Shown: positions 23,124 to 35,189 of the stretch, in pieces
Layout of the letters: each line of letters starts with the position of its first letter
Position numbering within the stretch: position 1 is the first letter of the stretch
Assembly (NCBI RefSeq): GCF_036417845.1
Contig: NC_089981.1
Location: 19,860,001-19,924,000, forward strand
Origin: Apteryx mantelli
Taxonomy: Eukaryota; Chordata; Aves; Apterygiformes; Apterygidae
DNA: 64,000 nt
Reading direction: 5' to 3'
Notes under the pieces: generated by a model
Told to the model about the DNA's origin: nothing
The model's database searches: none
What the model saw: the letters and a program-made list of their open reading frames with translations, nothing else
Program-made: the position numbers and the translations under genes

Positions 23124-23155
<32 letters not shown>
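23124..23155. repeat. (TAG)n microsatellite, copy B
   Basis: Same length (32 bases) as in copy A, consistent with very recent common origin of this part of A and B. Confidence 0.97.
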
Positions 23156-23647
23156 CCCTTCAAATGCCCTTTCAGAATACTAAGGCATGCCTTAAGCTGT
23201 CATTTTCACAGGCTTTAGAAAGGATTTTCCAATGGGTAACAGAATGCCTACATGTTCCTCCAATGCAGGGCATGATACAATGCTTGCCTTACACTTCCAC
23301 TAACCTCTTCATTGCAAAGCTCTCCCCTTACCTGAGGAAGTGCTTGCTAAAATAAATTGGAGTCAGGCACTTCTGCAGGGCAATTCATCCCCTCCAAAGA
23401 AAGGTCTTAGCCATTTGGGGTAAATCATCACCTGTAGCTGCTCACTTCCTGCTTTTAAAGGGAAAGCAGAGACCTGTGTAGAGCTAAACTTACAAAGGTT
23501 GGATGCCCAAGAGTCAGTGAAGATTCCTCACAGGACAGAGATCTGCACATAGGGCAAAGAAGGAGTGATCTAGGATATCACTGAGTGCATATAACCATTG
23601 AAACAAGAGTGCTGCTGAAGAATACCTAGTGAGAACGGGTGGCCTTC

Positions 23648-24192
23648 ATCACAGAATCACAGACTGGTGGAGCTTGGAGGGGACCTTTGGAGATCATCTA
23701 GTCCAACGCCCCTTTTCAAGCAGGGTCACCTAGGTCATGTTGCACAGGATCGCGTCCAGGCGGCTTTTGAATATCTCCAGAGAAGGAGACTCCACAACCT
23801 CTCTGGGCAACCTGTTCCAGTGCTCTGTCACCCTCACAGTGAAGAAGTTTTTTCTCACGGTCAGATGGAACTTCCTGTGTTTCAGTTTGTGCCTGTTGCC
23901 TCTTGTCCTGTCGCTGGGCACCGCTGAAAACAGTCTGGCCCATCGTCTTGACACCCTCCCTTAAGATATCTGTATACCTTGATAAGATCCCCTCTCAGTC
24001 TTCTCTTCTCCAGGCTGAGCAGGCCCAGCTCTCGCAGCCTTTTCTCTTAAGAGAGAAGCTCCAGTCCCCCCCTAATGATCTTCATAGCCCTTTGCTGGAC
24101 TCTCTCTGATACTTCCATGTCTCTCTTCTACTAAGGAGCCCAGAAATGGACACAGTACTCCAGAAGTTATACCACGTGAGCCTCAAGTGAAG
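23648..24192 (-). mobile_element. CR1 LINE fragment (-), copy B
   Basis: Copy B counterpart of the CR1 fragment at 9786-10330, same orientation and extent, with about one base difference in the tail region. Confidence 0.94.
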
Positions 24193-26507
24193 GTCCTGAA
24201 AAAGATAAGGACAACTTAATTTGTGGGGGGGAGGAAACAGGAGGATGGAGCAGTCATGAGTGACAGAAAGCTACATTCTCTTTTGCACCTTCCTGCTGGG
24301 GTCCAGGATTGTCTGCACTGCCTACAGGAGCGCTGGTCACGGCCAGCTACCTGCAGCAGAGCTGCCGGCAAAGCCCCGTTTCACCATGCATCCCGGGGCT
24401 CTGGAGCCCAGCCAACTTTCCCCTGGGTGTCAGCAACATCCTGAGGAGGCCAAGGCAGAAGCTCTTCCTGGGCAGATGTGGCCATTCCTTGCCTGACACA
24501 GCTACCTGCCCAAGCAAGTGGGGAGTATGGGCTCAAACTTTCTTTCTAGCAAGTTCCTCTGGCGTTTCTCCCAAGCCCATCTGGACTTGTTTCCATAATG
24601 CAGAAACAATACAGATGTGAGGCGAGCTTGGACCTGACAACAGCCTGGGACCCACGCTTGAAAAACCACCAGGACCTAGCAGAGCTGTGTCAAAGTATGC
24701 CTTGGATGTCGGTGTGCTCTCTGCTTCCTGGTGCTTTGTCCCCTGGACTCCGCGTAGGACTGGTGGGGAAGGTGCTCTTCTACAGATGTGTCATCCCGTG
24801 GTGAAAAGTAAGTGTAACCAACCCAGGGATGGTTGTGTGTTTGGGTGAGGCAAAATTGCCCCACCCACAGGACCTCATCCTGTTAACATACATTAGTCTT
24901 CCAGAGTTTTCAGCAGAACCTGAAATCTCCAACTGTCATGCCTCTTACCTGGATACAGACAAGCTGTAATGATTCAGACAAACTTTCAAAAGTGAATAGT
25001 AATGGTGAGGTATTTGGCCAACGTTCATTTTGGAAGCGTGCCACGGGTGAGACAAGCTGACAAAGGTTCTGCCTTATTCTGGGACGTGGAAAAAATTAAC
25101 TTTAGCACCTGACTTAAACACAGTGCTAAACTAAGAATCCCCCTTGGCCGTGTTGCTTGTGCACTATGACACTCTTCCTGCTCGTGAATTCTAGTGAGCA
25201 GCACAGGTCTAGTAAGGTTAATCCGACACCATGTGTAAAAGCATTATTCCATGTGCCCTGCCATTTCCCACCTCTTCTTTTGCATCTTTGCTGCATTCTT
25301 TATCAGTAGTTTCTTAGCAAGATCCTTAATTTCCTACCTCACATTGGTGCTCCTGCAGTTCTTCACAGTTCTCCTCCGTCCCAGTGAAACTACAGGCAGG
25401 TAGGATCATCAGCCAGGTGCTGACGGAGGATTTTGTCCAGGCACAAAGTTATCCAATTCTTCTCAGAGACATATGAGGACACTCAACACATCGCCATCCA
25501 GCATCTCTTTGTCTCAGAAATTCACTCACGTTTGCTCCGTTCAGTGGTCTCCCCGAGCTATTGGCAGACCCCCACTCAGTGAGGACTGAGCGGAAGTCCA
25601 AATATAGGCTCTGTCGGTCTCTGTGAAACCAGAATGATGTCCCACTCATCCCATACTCATGGGATAAGTTATCAGAGGTTCTCCAGGGCACCTGGTAAAC
25701 AGAGCGAGCTTCCCCTGAGGACCTGGGCTTGCATCACGCAGAGATTTCTCTCTGCAGCTAATGTTTTGGCAAATCCCCCAAACATATCAGAAATAATGCC
25801 TGCAGAGGATAAGTCATTATACTGACGCACTTAACTTTGCAGGGAAGAACTAAACACAAGACAATGCATTTCTGTGGAAGGATGTAAATCAGAAGAACAA
25901 CTTCTTCCTGTGTTTCTGGAGAAACACGTATGAGTAACTTCTTACTACTGGCTCAGTTGAAGGAAATCTGTTCGTCTCTGTCATGGCCAGTCACGTTAAA
26001 TTTACTTTTATTTGTGTAATATTTTTGCTTGAATTGAACGTGCGTTAAAGAAAAAGCATACCAAAACACAGAAATCAATCTGCTACCATTCTCCCTTCTC
26101 CAGTTTGAAGACAACTTGCAGTTTCATATTGCCCTTCCTCATACGATTGTGCAGCAGGGTTTTCCTCCGGTGGGGTGCCATATCAGCTTCTTTACTTAGT
26201 CTTTTCAAGGACTCAGGCTAGCTTTGGACACCTCTGCAGGACATATCACTCATCAGAAGCACCTATTTCTCACTGTACAGGATTAAGGACACCTGGACAA
26301 CAAGGCCAGACTTACAGAAACAACTTTTGAACACCTGCAGTTAGGCGGGTGAATCCCAACCAGGACACTCTTTTACCAAGTCTCTGAGTTCACACTCAGT
26401 GAGTTTACATCTGTTGTTACTAAGTCTTTCTTTCTGGGATTTACCTCCAACTCTGGAGGTAACACCTACCTCTGGGCTAGTTTACCTGAGGTTCTCTCTG
26501 CTCACAA

Positions 26508-27202
26508 ATGCATTCATTTCTAAGAGGATCAAGCTTGGCTTCCCCCACAGCACCTCACGCTCCACAGTTTGTCCAGTTCTCCACTGATAGTTCAACCTGT
26601 GGAGAACATAGAGGGCAAAATGGAGATATCTGTTCTCTCCAGAAGCAGTGTGCCCCAGCCCAGCTCAGGGGCTAAGGACTCCCTTAATGCACCATGACCA
26701 GTGGAGCACCTCTGGACACGGGAGCCACCTGATCACTGCTCCGGGGCCCGGGGGCAGCCCCACACCAGAGCCCTACCACAGCTGGAGAACCGGGTGCCAA
26801 GCACACAGCCCTTCATCTCCTCTGGGGCTGCTCCCCACAAGATGCTCTTGGCCATGGGAGACCACTTTCATCCTCCAAGCAGATCACTGCCTTGCACGAC
26901 CTTTCTTCTGATGGATGCCAATGCAGGGCTGGCTGTACGGCCCTGCCAGCGTCACAAGTGGCATTTCAGCTAGTGCTTTTCTTCTGCAGCATTCCTTCCT
27001 TCCTTCCTTCCTTTTCTGTGTGCCTGTGGCCTCAGTGTGGGAAGCAGGGCAGATATCTAACCCTCAGCTCAGCTGAGGAGGACTCTCAGGCAGTATGCTT
27101 TGGCTCCCTGGTGGCAGTGATACACTTGCAGGTGGGAATGGACAGTGGCTGCAAACAGCTGGGGAAGGGATGCATATGAGTTGCCTGAGAGCACCTGTGA
27201 AA
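26508..27202. other. Segment present only in copy B (about 695 bases)
   Basis: Copies A (12667) and C (57353) read straight from CTGCTCACAAG to GTCCAACCTAAAAC, while B has about 695 extra bases between. The segment contains a TTCC microsatellite at 26992-27013 and no terminal inverted repeats or target duplication that I can see. Either it was inserted in B or A and C share a deletion. No coding frame I can defend. Confidence 0.85.
26992..27013. repeat. (TTCC)n microsatellite
   Basis: About five TTCC units inside the copy B-specific segment. Confidence 0.9.
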
Positions 27203-27425
27203 GAAAAGCCTTGTCCAACCTAAAACATGCCATGTGCCACCATTAAGACATGTTCAGGAGCTGCTCTGCTGTACTCATGCCAGTAGAGAGCAGTGGTGGT
27301 ATTTTAAGGATGCTTGGAAAAAAACAGGATGTCTCATTCAACATGTTGCCTAGTTTAGCATTACTGTCTCCACATCACATACTATCCAGGGTGGCCTGCG
27401 CAAAGGTCCTGGCTCTTCAGCCCCT

Positions 27426-28187
27426 TCGTAGGTGATCACTGAATCAGAGTAATCACGGACTCGGGTGGGAAGGGACCTCAGGAGGCCTCTAGTCCAACCT
27501 CCTCCTTAATGCAGGTTTTCAACACTGAATTCACATCACATTGCACAGGGCCTTCTCCAGTCAAGGCTTGAAAAATCTCCAAGGATGGAGGCTGCACAGC
27601 CTTGCTGGACCCCCTTCCAGTGCCCGACTGTCCTCTGGGGGGAAAAACAGTCTTCTATCCAGTCAAACCTCCCCATTTTGGTTTATGACCACTGTCCCTC
27701 ATCTCTCTGCTGTGCACCTCAGCAGAGTCTGGCTTTGGCTTCTTGATAACCGGCGTGTAGGCACTGTGAGGCTGCTCTTAGGTCCTCCCAAGGCCTTCTG
27801 GTCTCCAGGCTAAGTAAGCACTTTCCCCTCAGCTTCTTCTCACAGGTGGTCCCCAACTGTCTTGGTGGTCCCTGCTAGACTTGCTCGGGTTTGTTGACAC
27901 CATTCTTGCTGTGGGGGCCAAACCTGGAGGGGGTACCCAAACATGGCCTAAGAAGTGCCAAGTAAAGGGGGATAAGCACAGCCCTCCACATCCTGGCTGT
28001 GCTCCTGTGCACGTGGCCCAGGATGCTCTAGGCTCCACTCGCTGCCAGGGCACACTGCTGGCTCAGGCTTGCCTGCCAGGACTGCAGGTCTCCCAGCAGA
28101 GATGCTCCCCAGCACACACCAGTCTGTCACAGGCACAGCACTTATCATTTCTCCCCGCTGAAGTTCATGAGGTTCCTGGTGGCCCAT
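27426..28187 (-). mobile_element. Older CR1 LINE fragment (-), copy B, cut by duplication edge
   Basis: Same element as 12896-13700. It stops at about 28187, just after GGTGGCCCATTCCCATT, where sequence with no counterpart in A or C begins. The duplication breakpoint therefore lies inside this CR1 near its RT-encoding part. Confidence 0.88.
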
Positions 28188-28301
28188 TCCCATTCCTGGC
28201 TGGGCCTGGCCTGTGGGAGAATGCCTAGACTGGGCAGTGCAGTCCCAGAACAGGTTTGCCTGCCCTGCTCAGGACCAACGCTACCTTCTTCCCCCTGCCA
28301 G

Positions 28302-31300
28302 AGAGATGAGAAAGGCCCTGCATCCCCAGCGTGCCTGGATCTTCCACCAGCTGACAGTGCTGCTCAGCAGCGAGGAGCCCTGCCACGAGATCCCTGCCAT
28401 GGCTTTCCTCATCGAGGTGAGCCCAGTGCCAAGCGGGGCCTCTCTGGGGTGCCACAAACCACTCTACTCTCTTGTGCCCGCAGCTTTGGGGTGCTTGGCA
28501 GTGAATGGAGCGGGGCAGTGGGTGCATCCCAGCAGTACCCTTGGCCTCAGCACATTTCTGGTGGGATAACTCTTGTCACCACCTGTATTTCATGCCTCCT
28601 TTGTGCCTGCTTTCTCTCCTCGACTGCTCCTCAGAGGCATGAGAACAAGAGGCTGCGGCTGGCTGCGAGGCCCAGAGGAGCAAGCGAGCGTTCTGCACGG
28701 TGTGCCCTGAAGCACAGGGCAGGGCCACAGGGGCTCTCACAACCGCTGCTGCCTTCAGGCTGGCCCTTGTCTGGGCCTGGTGGCCTTGCCCCGAGCTCTT
28801 GCTTTGATCCGGCACTGCCTGCTATGGCAAGTGCTGCCAGCTTCATCAGCCTGTCGCTGCTGTGTGTGTTTCAGCTGCTGGTCTGTGCTGACCTTAGCGG
28901 AGAGGACGAGCGTGTCCTGAACCTCTTCCAGAGATACCTGCAAAGCCAGAGCACAGTCATGCGTGGGCTGGTGTTGAGAGGCCTCCTCATACTGTGTGGG
29001 AGACCCGAGACGGTGAGTGGGGACAGCCGGCTGAAGCCATGCCAGCGGCCTGGGGCTGGGCAGGGAGTGCTGGGTAACACAGTAGCTTGCACTTTGCTGC
29101 GAATCAGGAGCGGTGATAGCTACCCTCTTCCTCTGCCCCCAAGTCCTTTGGGGCAGAGCCTTGGCTGTGCTGCACAAGGAGAACAGCACCGGTGCCACAG
29201 AGGGACCTTGGCCCTGCACCAAGCAAGCCAGCTCCAAACCACCTCAGTCGCAGGAACGTTGTGCTCAATGCAGTTGCGTTTCACACAGGCAAGGAAAATG
29301 CAGGCCCTGTTGCCAGTCATCATGGAGTGCCTGCAGGATGCAAACAGGGACATCGGCGCACAGGCCCTAGTTGTGCTCAGCAACATGCTCCATCTCCTGG
29401 AGGACGGGCAGAGGGCCAGCCCCATCGCTCTGCAGCTGGCTCAGCAGCTCCTGCCACTCTTGGATGACGTAAGGCTGGGGGCAGAGCCGGGGGTCCTGCT
29501 GGCGGGCCTGTGTGTGCTATGTATGGCATCAGGGCTCTGGGCTGTTTGTCTCCACGTGTGCCCACTAGCATGGGAATTTGTGCCTCCCTCTGCAGAAGGG
29601 GTCCTGGCTGCTGTCAGGAAACTTTTTGCCCTGCAGGTTTCGGACCACTGCCCTGTCCTCCTCCTGCAGCACAGCCCTGAATAGCCTGGCTTCTTCAGCA
29701 GTGGCCTGGGGCAGAGCCCATCCCTGGCATGGCCCATGCTCATGCCCAGCCCAGCAGATGCACGGTCCATAATGACAACTTCCCTTCAGCCCCTTGCAGG
29801 CCACCACAACTTCTCCCTCCTCCCTTCCCATCCCCGGGGCATCCCAGCCCCCGTGACAGGCACTGCGTGCCCAGCCCAGGCCCTGGGCAGTCCAGCTGCA
29901 GGCTGAGGCTTGCTCTCAGAGCCCAGGCAGCTCTGCCAGGCATGACCGCGGGCTCTCAGCACTCACTGGGGCAGGCACATGAGGCTTTGAGCAGGGGGAT
30001 GCGCCCACGGGCCAAGGTGGAGGGCCAGCCCCGTCTGCTCCAGCCACATGGACCCCCTTGCTCATCGTGGGTTTGCAGCAGCCAGTGCTGAGCTCCTCTC
30101 CTCTTCCTTCCCACCAGGAGTCCAGCTGTGTGCGAAAGCTCTCCATCCAGCTCCTCAAAGATGCGATGGAGATGGTAGTGGGCACTGCAAGGCAGCAGAT
30201 GAAGCAGCAAGTGCAGAGGAGCCTGCTTCTCCTGTTCTTCCACTTGCATGACCAGGTCCAGAGCGTGGCCCAGGTGTGCCTTTCTAACCTGACCGGTCAT
30301 CTGGGGAGGGCAATGCTGACCCCCTTTGGGTGGGCCTGAGCATCAGGAGCAAAGGCTGCTGGCAATCAGACCCTTTGAATGTGTGTCACCTTGAGGCCCA
30401 ACCTCCTGAGTGCCAGAGGAGGGTGCAGAGACCCCCTCCCTGTCTACACCAAGCCCACCGCTGCCTTCGTCCTCCTGCCATGCCTCCTCCTGCACACATG
30501 GATGGAGAGGTGGGGTCCCCTCACACCCCCCACTCCCTCCATACAGCCCTCCACCAGCACAGGCCACAGGAAGAGACCCTGCAGGCGCAGAGCTAGCAGG
30601 GGCTGGAAAGCCAGGCACGGACATTTCCCAGCCCTGCACCCCCGGTTCCGGGCTCTGGAGTCTGGGCACAAGGGAGCAGCAACCAAGCAGGATGGGGAGC
30701 CCAGCACTATGCTGGGAATGCCCAGGGGAGGCGCTTCTGCCTGAGGCCTGCACCGGCGTCTCTGTGACCGCAGCACTTCAGCCTCCTCCTGCCCTTGGCT
30801 ACAGCTCAGCAGCTCTTAGGGATCTCTGTCCTGCTGCCCTGGCAGCACAAGGGGCCTCAGATGGTGGTTGCCTCACATCTCTGCCTGGGGCATTGGAACC
30901 CAGGGCCACGCTTGGTCCCCAGCTGCGGCATCTTCCCATCAGGGGCCAAGAAAGGCTCCGAGCCTTGCCACAAGGAGGGAGGCGCAAGGTCTCCTCCCCT
31001 GGGCCGTGCTGGCATCTCCTAGCCTCTGCTGCTGTGCAGGCCTCTCAGGAAGCCCTTCTCAGGGCTGCGAAGTTGCTGAAATGGGAGCAGCTCAGGCACC
31101 TGACCGAGACATCGCAGACGTGGAGGATCGGCGAGTGCCTGGAAAGGACAGCCCCAAAGTGCCCAGCACCCAGCCTCCACAAGGCCTGCCCCCCTCCAGG
31201 CCCAATGTGTGGGGCAGGCAGCTGTGCCCCTACCCACAGCTGCAACCACAGCCCCCAGCCTGGAGCTTCGCACATGCTCCCTTTCCTCAAGGACACTGCC

Positions 31301-32641
31301 CCGGCAGGCTGTTCTCCAGGCTCCTCTCCCCTTGCTCACCCCGGCATGCTAAAGCAGCCCCTGGCCCAGCTGACACTTCAGCATCCCTGGGGAGCACCTT
31401 GCCCTCTGCTCCCTCCAAACCTCAGCACTACATGGCTCGTGGCTGGGCAAATGTCCCAGCAGGGGCAGGAAGGGCAGACTGGTCCTGCGGGCAGGGACTG
31501 GCCAGCTGAGTGCGGAGGGTCTGCACCAACCCTGTGCCCTTGTGCTCTCTCCAGCTGGCGGGAGACAGGAGCAGGATAGAGGAATACCTGCGCCAGGGCC
31601 TGCTCTACTTGGAGAGCCCACAGGAGCCCTTGCAAGAGGCAGCTGTGAGGTTTCTTGGTGAGCCACACAACCGCTGGGGTCCCTCTCTATCCCAGGGCAG
31701 CTTGGTCCCAGTCCTGGCTGTTGCACTGGCAGTGACAACCAGCCCTGTGGCTGTCAGAGCCCCCACTGCCCTGTGCAGGGCCTGGGTGCCCGGCAGCTCC
31801 ATGTCACCCTCTCCCATCCCTGTCCTTGCATGTGCTGTTAGTGGGAGCCTTCTTCAGGCCCTTACAGCCTCCTTGAGTGCTATGCTCTGGAGACCACCCT
31901 GGAGTCAGCCCTGCCTGTGGGGAGCAGGGTGCGGGGCCAGGCCGGCAGGGCTGGCAGGAGCTGTGCTGCTGGGGCTGCGCTGGGCAGCGGCATTTGTGAC
32001 AGGCTGTGTGTGCCTAGGGCTCCTCGGGCAGCACATGAGGGACCAGAGCGAGGAGAAGCTGCAGGACATCTTTGAGGGTGAGTGAGGGCCATCAGGCTGT
32101 CAGCCAGGGCTGGCAGGGAGGAAGAAAGACCCTGGGCAGCGAGCGCCAATCCCCATCCCCAGGCAAGGAGGCTTCTGCTCCCCGTGTGCAGCAGGGGCCA
32201 TGTGGGGAGAGGAGAGAGAGAGATTTCAGGGGCCTTTGGGACATTCCTGGCCAGACACGTGCAGCTGATCCATTTGTCCCCCCTGCTCTCTCCTGGCCCT
32301 GGGAAGAGCTGGGTGGGACTGGCCCTGGCAGGAGGCCAGGGCATGCCTGAGGTCTGCACAGATACAGGTGGTTGATCTCTGCTCTCGTCCTTCCTATTTC
32401 AGCCCTTCAGCCCTTGCAGAGGACAAGCATGCCCTCAATCCGTTCCCTGGTGGTCCAAACCATCCTGATCCTGAGAGCTTCAAGGACAAAGTCTCCATAC
32501 AGAGCCAACCAAGGAACCGTGGCCTCCGGGATCTGGAGCATGTGGAAGAGGTGGCAGCGTTCTCTGGCAGAAAACTGCATTTGCTGCCGGAGCTCTGCTC
32601 AGTCCTCATCTCGGGGTGCTCTGCACACAGGGGCCACCTGA
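28302..32641 (+). CDS. Maestro/MROH-type HEAT-repeat gene, 5'-truncated, possibly a pseudogene
   Basis: Eight exons read on the + strand with AG/GT borders: 28302-28416, 28875-29012, 29289-29468, 30118-30273, 31040-31141, 31555-31657, 32018-32077, 32403-32641 (stop). Phases fit throughout and give about 365 residues. The order of motifs (IFHQLTVLLSSEEPCHEIPA, FQRYLQSQSTVMRGLVLRG, SPIALQLAQQLLPLLDD, LFFHLHDQVQSVAQ, RIGECL, EEYLRQGLLYLESPQEPLQE) is the one I know from avian maestro heat-like repeat proteins, helical HEAT-type scaffolds of unclear biochemical role. The usual upstream exons are absent; duplication copy B ends 114 bases before the first exon. An in-frame ATG exists at 28306, but this looks like an internal exon. 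The donor after exon 5 reads GAAAGG where GTAAGG would be expected, and the exon 4 donor (GTGTGC) is weak. I think it is a gene fragment, perhaps no longer functional. Confidence 0.82.
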
Positions 32642-32805
32642 GCGTGCTGGGAAGTCTGGGCGGTTGCTGGCCTCTCTCCCTGCCTGCAGCACATCTCCAC
32701 CCCGCAGGGGCCTGGGCTAGTGCTGCCGGTCCACCCTCTGCTGCCCTTTCCCCAAAGAAACAGTGTTGTCTCTTCACCACGTGTGGGTGTCTTTTCTTTG
32801 TGGGA

Positions 32806-32811
32806 ATTAAA
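32806..32811 (+). other. Polyadenylation signal (ATTAAA) of the MROH-type gene
   Basis: ATTAAA 165 bases after the stop codon at 32641, followed by further A-rich sequence; a usual variant signal at a sensible distance. Confidence 0.55.
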
Positions 32812-34915
32812 CTAAACGGCCCTAAAACTCAGGCCCTGAAGGAATCCGGATCATCCTGAGAGGGGTAGGACACGCACTCTTTCCAGCAGTCTGTGGCAGC
32901 GCAGAACATACCCACACACTGTGTCTTTGCCACAAAGTGCCAGCTACTCTGATGGGGCGTGAAGCCAAGAGGAAAGGAGAAGAAAAGTTTTCGCCTACCC
33001 TGCTCTCTCCAGAGACGGTGTGCTGGGGCAAGAGCAGGCCCCCGCGCTCTGCATGGCTTACATATCCCATGGAAGGGGTGGCTGCGGTCTGAGGTGCAGC
33101 TCTAGACCTTTTCTAGCACCAGGGCCTACAGCACACAGGCCCTGGAGTTGCCTATTTTTTGCCTCAAGAGCTCTCTGCTGAGATGGAGGGGAACCAGGGC
33201 AGATCATGGTGGAACGGTTCTCCCGCAGGGTCAGTCCCTGTTCTAATGTCCCTTCACCTTAGGAAGTGCAAGAGCATCTTTCTCCAGCTGGCCTCCGTCT
33301 CAACACTGTAGAAGAGAAGCTGCTAATGAATTGTAGAAGGACTTTTTCCAAAAAGGGGTGGCAGGATCGCAGTGATGCCAACCTTATTGAACCATGGGTG
33401 ATTCTTCAGGAAAAGAAGCACCCTGTTTTCCCTTACAAAAGGGTCAGGAATGGCTGGAAGACCACAGCTGTCTGGACAAGACTCTGCCTTGAAAATAAAG
33501 CACCTCTTCTGCCATCCCTCGCTTGAGGAAGGACACAGGGCTGACGCCTCGCCTGCAATGGCTTCAGCTGGCATCACTGAGCCCAACAGCATTGCAAACT
33601 GTGGACAAATCTCCTTGCATGCCCTGCAAACAGACCCCTCGGCCCAGGGGAGCCCTGGCAGGAGGGCCCCCATCGGGCCCCACTCTGACAAGAGGCAGCC
33701 AGTGCTCCCATCAGCGTAGAAACAAATGCCCAACCCAGAAGGAGGCAGAACAGACTCACGAGCACCCAACCTGGCTGCTACACTCTACTGCTTCATTTCA
33801 GGCATTGCTTTGCAGAAGGAAGGAGATCCAGCCCCCTCTTACTTCTCTGGGCCAGCTTCCACCCATTGGGAGCCCCCAACCAGCTCCTGCTGGGTGCAGT
33901 CAGGGCAACAGCTTCAGCCATGCAGGGAGCCCAAGCAGCTGCTGCTCCCCAACTGCTGCTCCCCTTCCTCAGCAACACCCCTGCTGCCCTCCACCCCAGG
34001 CTACTTCCAGCCTTTGGGCATTGCCTGCTCTCGGATTTTGGAAAAGGGAGCAGGTCCAGACCAAAGCAAAAATGCTGCAACTCAAACCCCAGGGAGGGGA
34101 GGTGGAGTGTGACCATCCTTGCACAGCCCCAGGGCAAGTAGGGACCCCCGAGCAGAAGGGCATGGCAAAGCCCCAGAAGAGAACACAGGGGTCAGCATCA
34201 CCCTTTGGCTGAGTTCAGCAGTGACGGGTCAGTGCGTCGGGCTCTGCACGTTAATTGTTCACATTACCATCTGTCTCATCTAACATCGGTAAAAAGGTCA
34301 TAATGAACATAACATAGATGAAAAATGTATTGAATTTAGCATAGATATTGACAAGAAGGAATGAAATAAAATTGTATGTAACTGGGACGTTAGCATTTCT
34401 GATATTAACAGTGTAGTGCTAAACTCATACTGAACACTGAGGGTTCGATTTCGCTGCCTGAATGGGGGAGCATGCAGCCATTTGGGATACCCTGAGCGTA
34501 TTATTAGCAGAATTTCATTAACTGTAGTAGAAGCTTAGGCACCTCTAGTTTATATGTTTACACTCATAATGTATACAACTGACAGTTTATTTGCATGAGT
34601 ATGCTGTTGCACAAATTCTTCATGTCCTCATGCTCCAGTATTAGCAACCAATTTCTCATTATATTCCTGGCTCTATTTTATCACTGTTTCAATATTATAG
34701 TGTAGGGGCTGAACCACAAGAAAGGGGAAGTATTCTACCAGATAGTCTGACATGAAAGCAAGTATATTCCTGGAGCCACCTCAAGCTGCTGCTCAGTAAG
34801 TCCCTATTTGTAGTGGAAGACAGAAATTCGGTGAGATACTGACCCCCAGCACTTTTCGTCTCTGGATTAATGGCAAAAATGGGACTTTTCTTTTTTCTTT
34901 TTCTCTACTCTCATA
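32812..34915. other. Gene-free single-copy sequence
   Basis: GC-moderate to 34230, AT-richer after. Several short open frames exist on both strands, but none shows a known motif, a codon pattern or convincing splice borders. I see no repeat family that I recognise. Confidence 0.5.
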
Positions 34916-34938
34916 GGAGGCAAAACAAACTCTACTAA

Positions 34939-35130
34939 ATGGCAAAGGAAAACAGCACCATGGCGCTAGATTTCATTTTCCTAGCATTCTCGGATCACCC
35001 AGAGCTGCAGGCCCCCCTCTTTGTGGTGTTGCTCATGATCTACATTCTCACTCTGGTGGGAAAGCTTGGAATGATTGTGTTGATAAGGATTCACTCTCAA
35101 CTTCATACCCCCATATGCTTCTGCCTCAAT
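34939..35130 (+). pseudogene. Olfactory receptor N-terminal fragment
   Basis: An OR start in single-copy sequence: ATG at 34939, sequon N5-[14 protein letters not shown], a TM1 with LVGKLGM (K replaces the near-invariant N of GN) and [11 protein letters not shown] where LHTPMYFFL is expected. Similarity stops at about residue 64; the frame continues with unrelated residues to a stop at 35184. A strong acceptor (TTTTTCTCTACTCTCATAG, ending 34917) precedes the ATG, as in a real OR coding exon. Everything after TM1 and loop 1 is gone. It is not part of the repeated unit and is a separate, dead OR locus. Confidence 0.85.
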
Positions 35131-35189
35131 CTATTCTTATTTGCGTTATTCTTCCATTACTGCATCTGGATGTTTACTTACTAATAAAA

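Larger units (their letters stand above)
14295..28187 (+). repeat. Segmental duplication unit, copy B (about 13.9 kb)
   Basis: This is a tandem, same-orientation copy of unit A. It lacks about 430 bases corresponding to A 3688-4118 and about 275 bases corresponding to A 10990-11264. It carries about 695 bases (26508-27202) absent from A and C. Between about 18263 and 24475 it runs beside A at a constant offset of 13862 with only a handful of substitutions. It ends inside a CR1 element at about 28187, where sequence leading into the MROH-type exons begins. Apart from the listed genes and repeats I see nothing coding. Confidence 0.93.

Noticed and set aside
28167-29684. A 505-codon open frame on the + strand
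   Set aside because: It runs through MROH-type introns; the real exons inside it have AG/GT borders and only part of the frame matches the family.
30410-31579. A 389-codon open frame on the + strand
   Set aside because: Covers introns and the exon 5 region of the MROH-type gene in part in the wrong frame; low-complexity Pro/Ser/Gly content.
33266-34212. Possible small gene between the MROH-type gene and the OR fragment
   Set aside because: Open frames of 60-230 codons on both strands, but no motif, no consistent splice sites and Pro/Gln/Ser-rich composition typical of chance frames.
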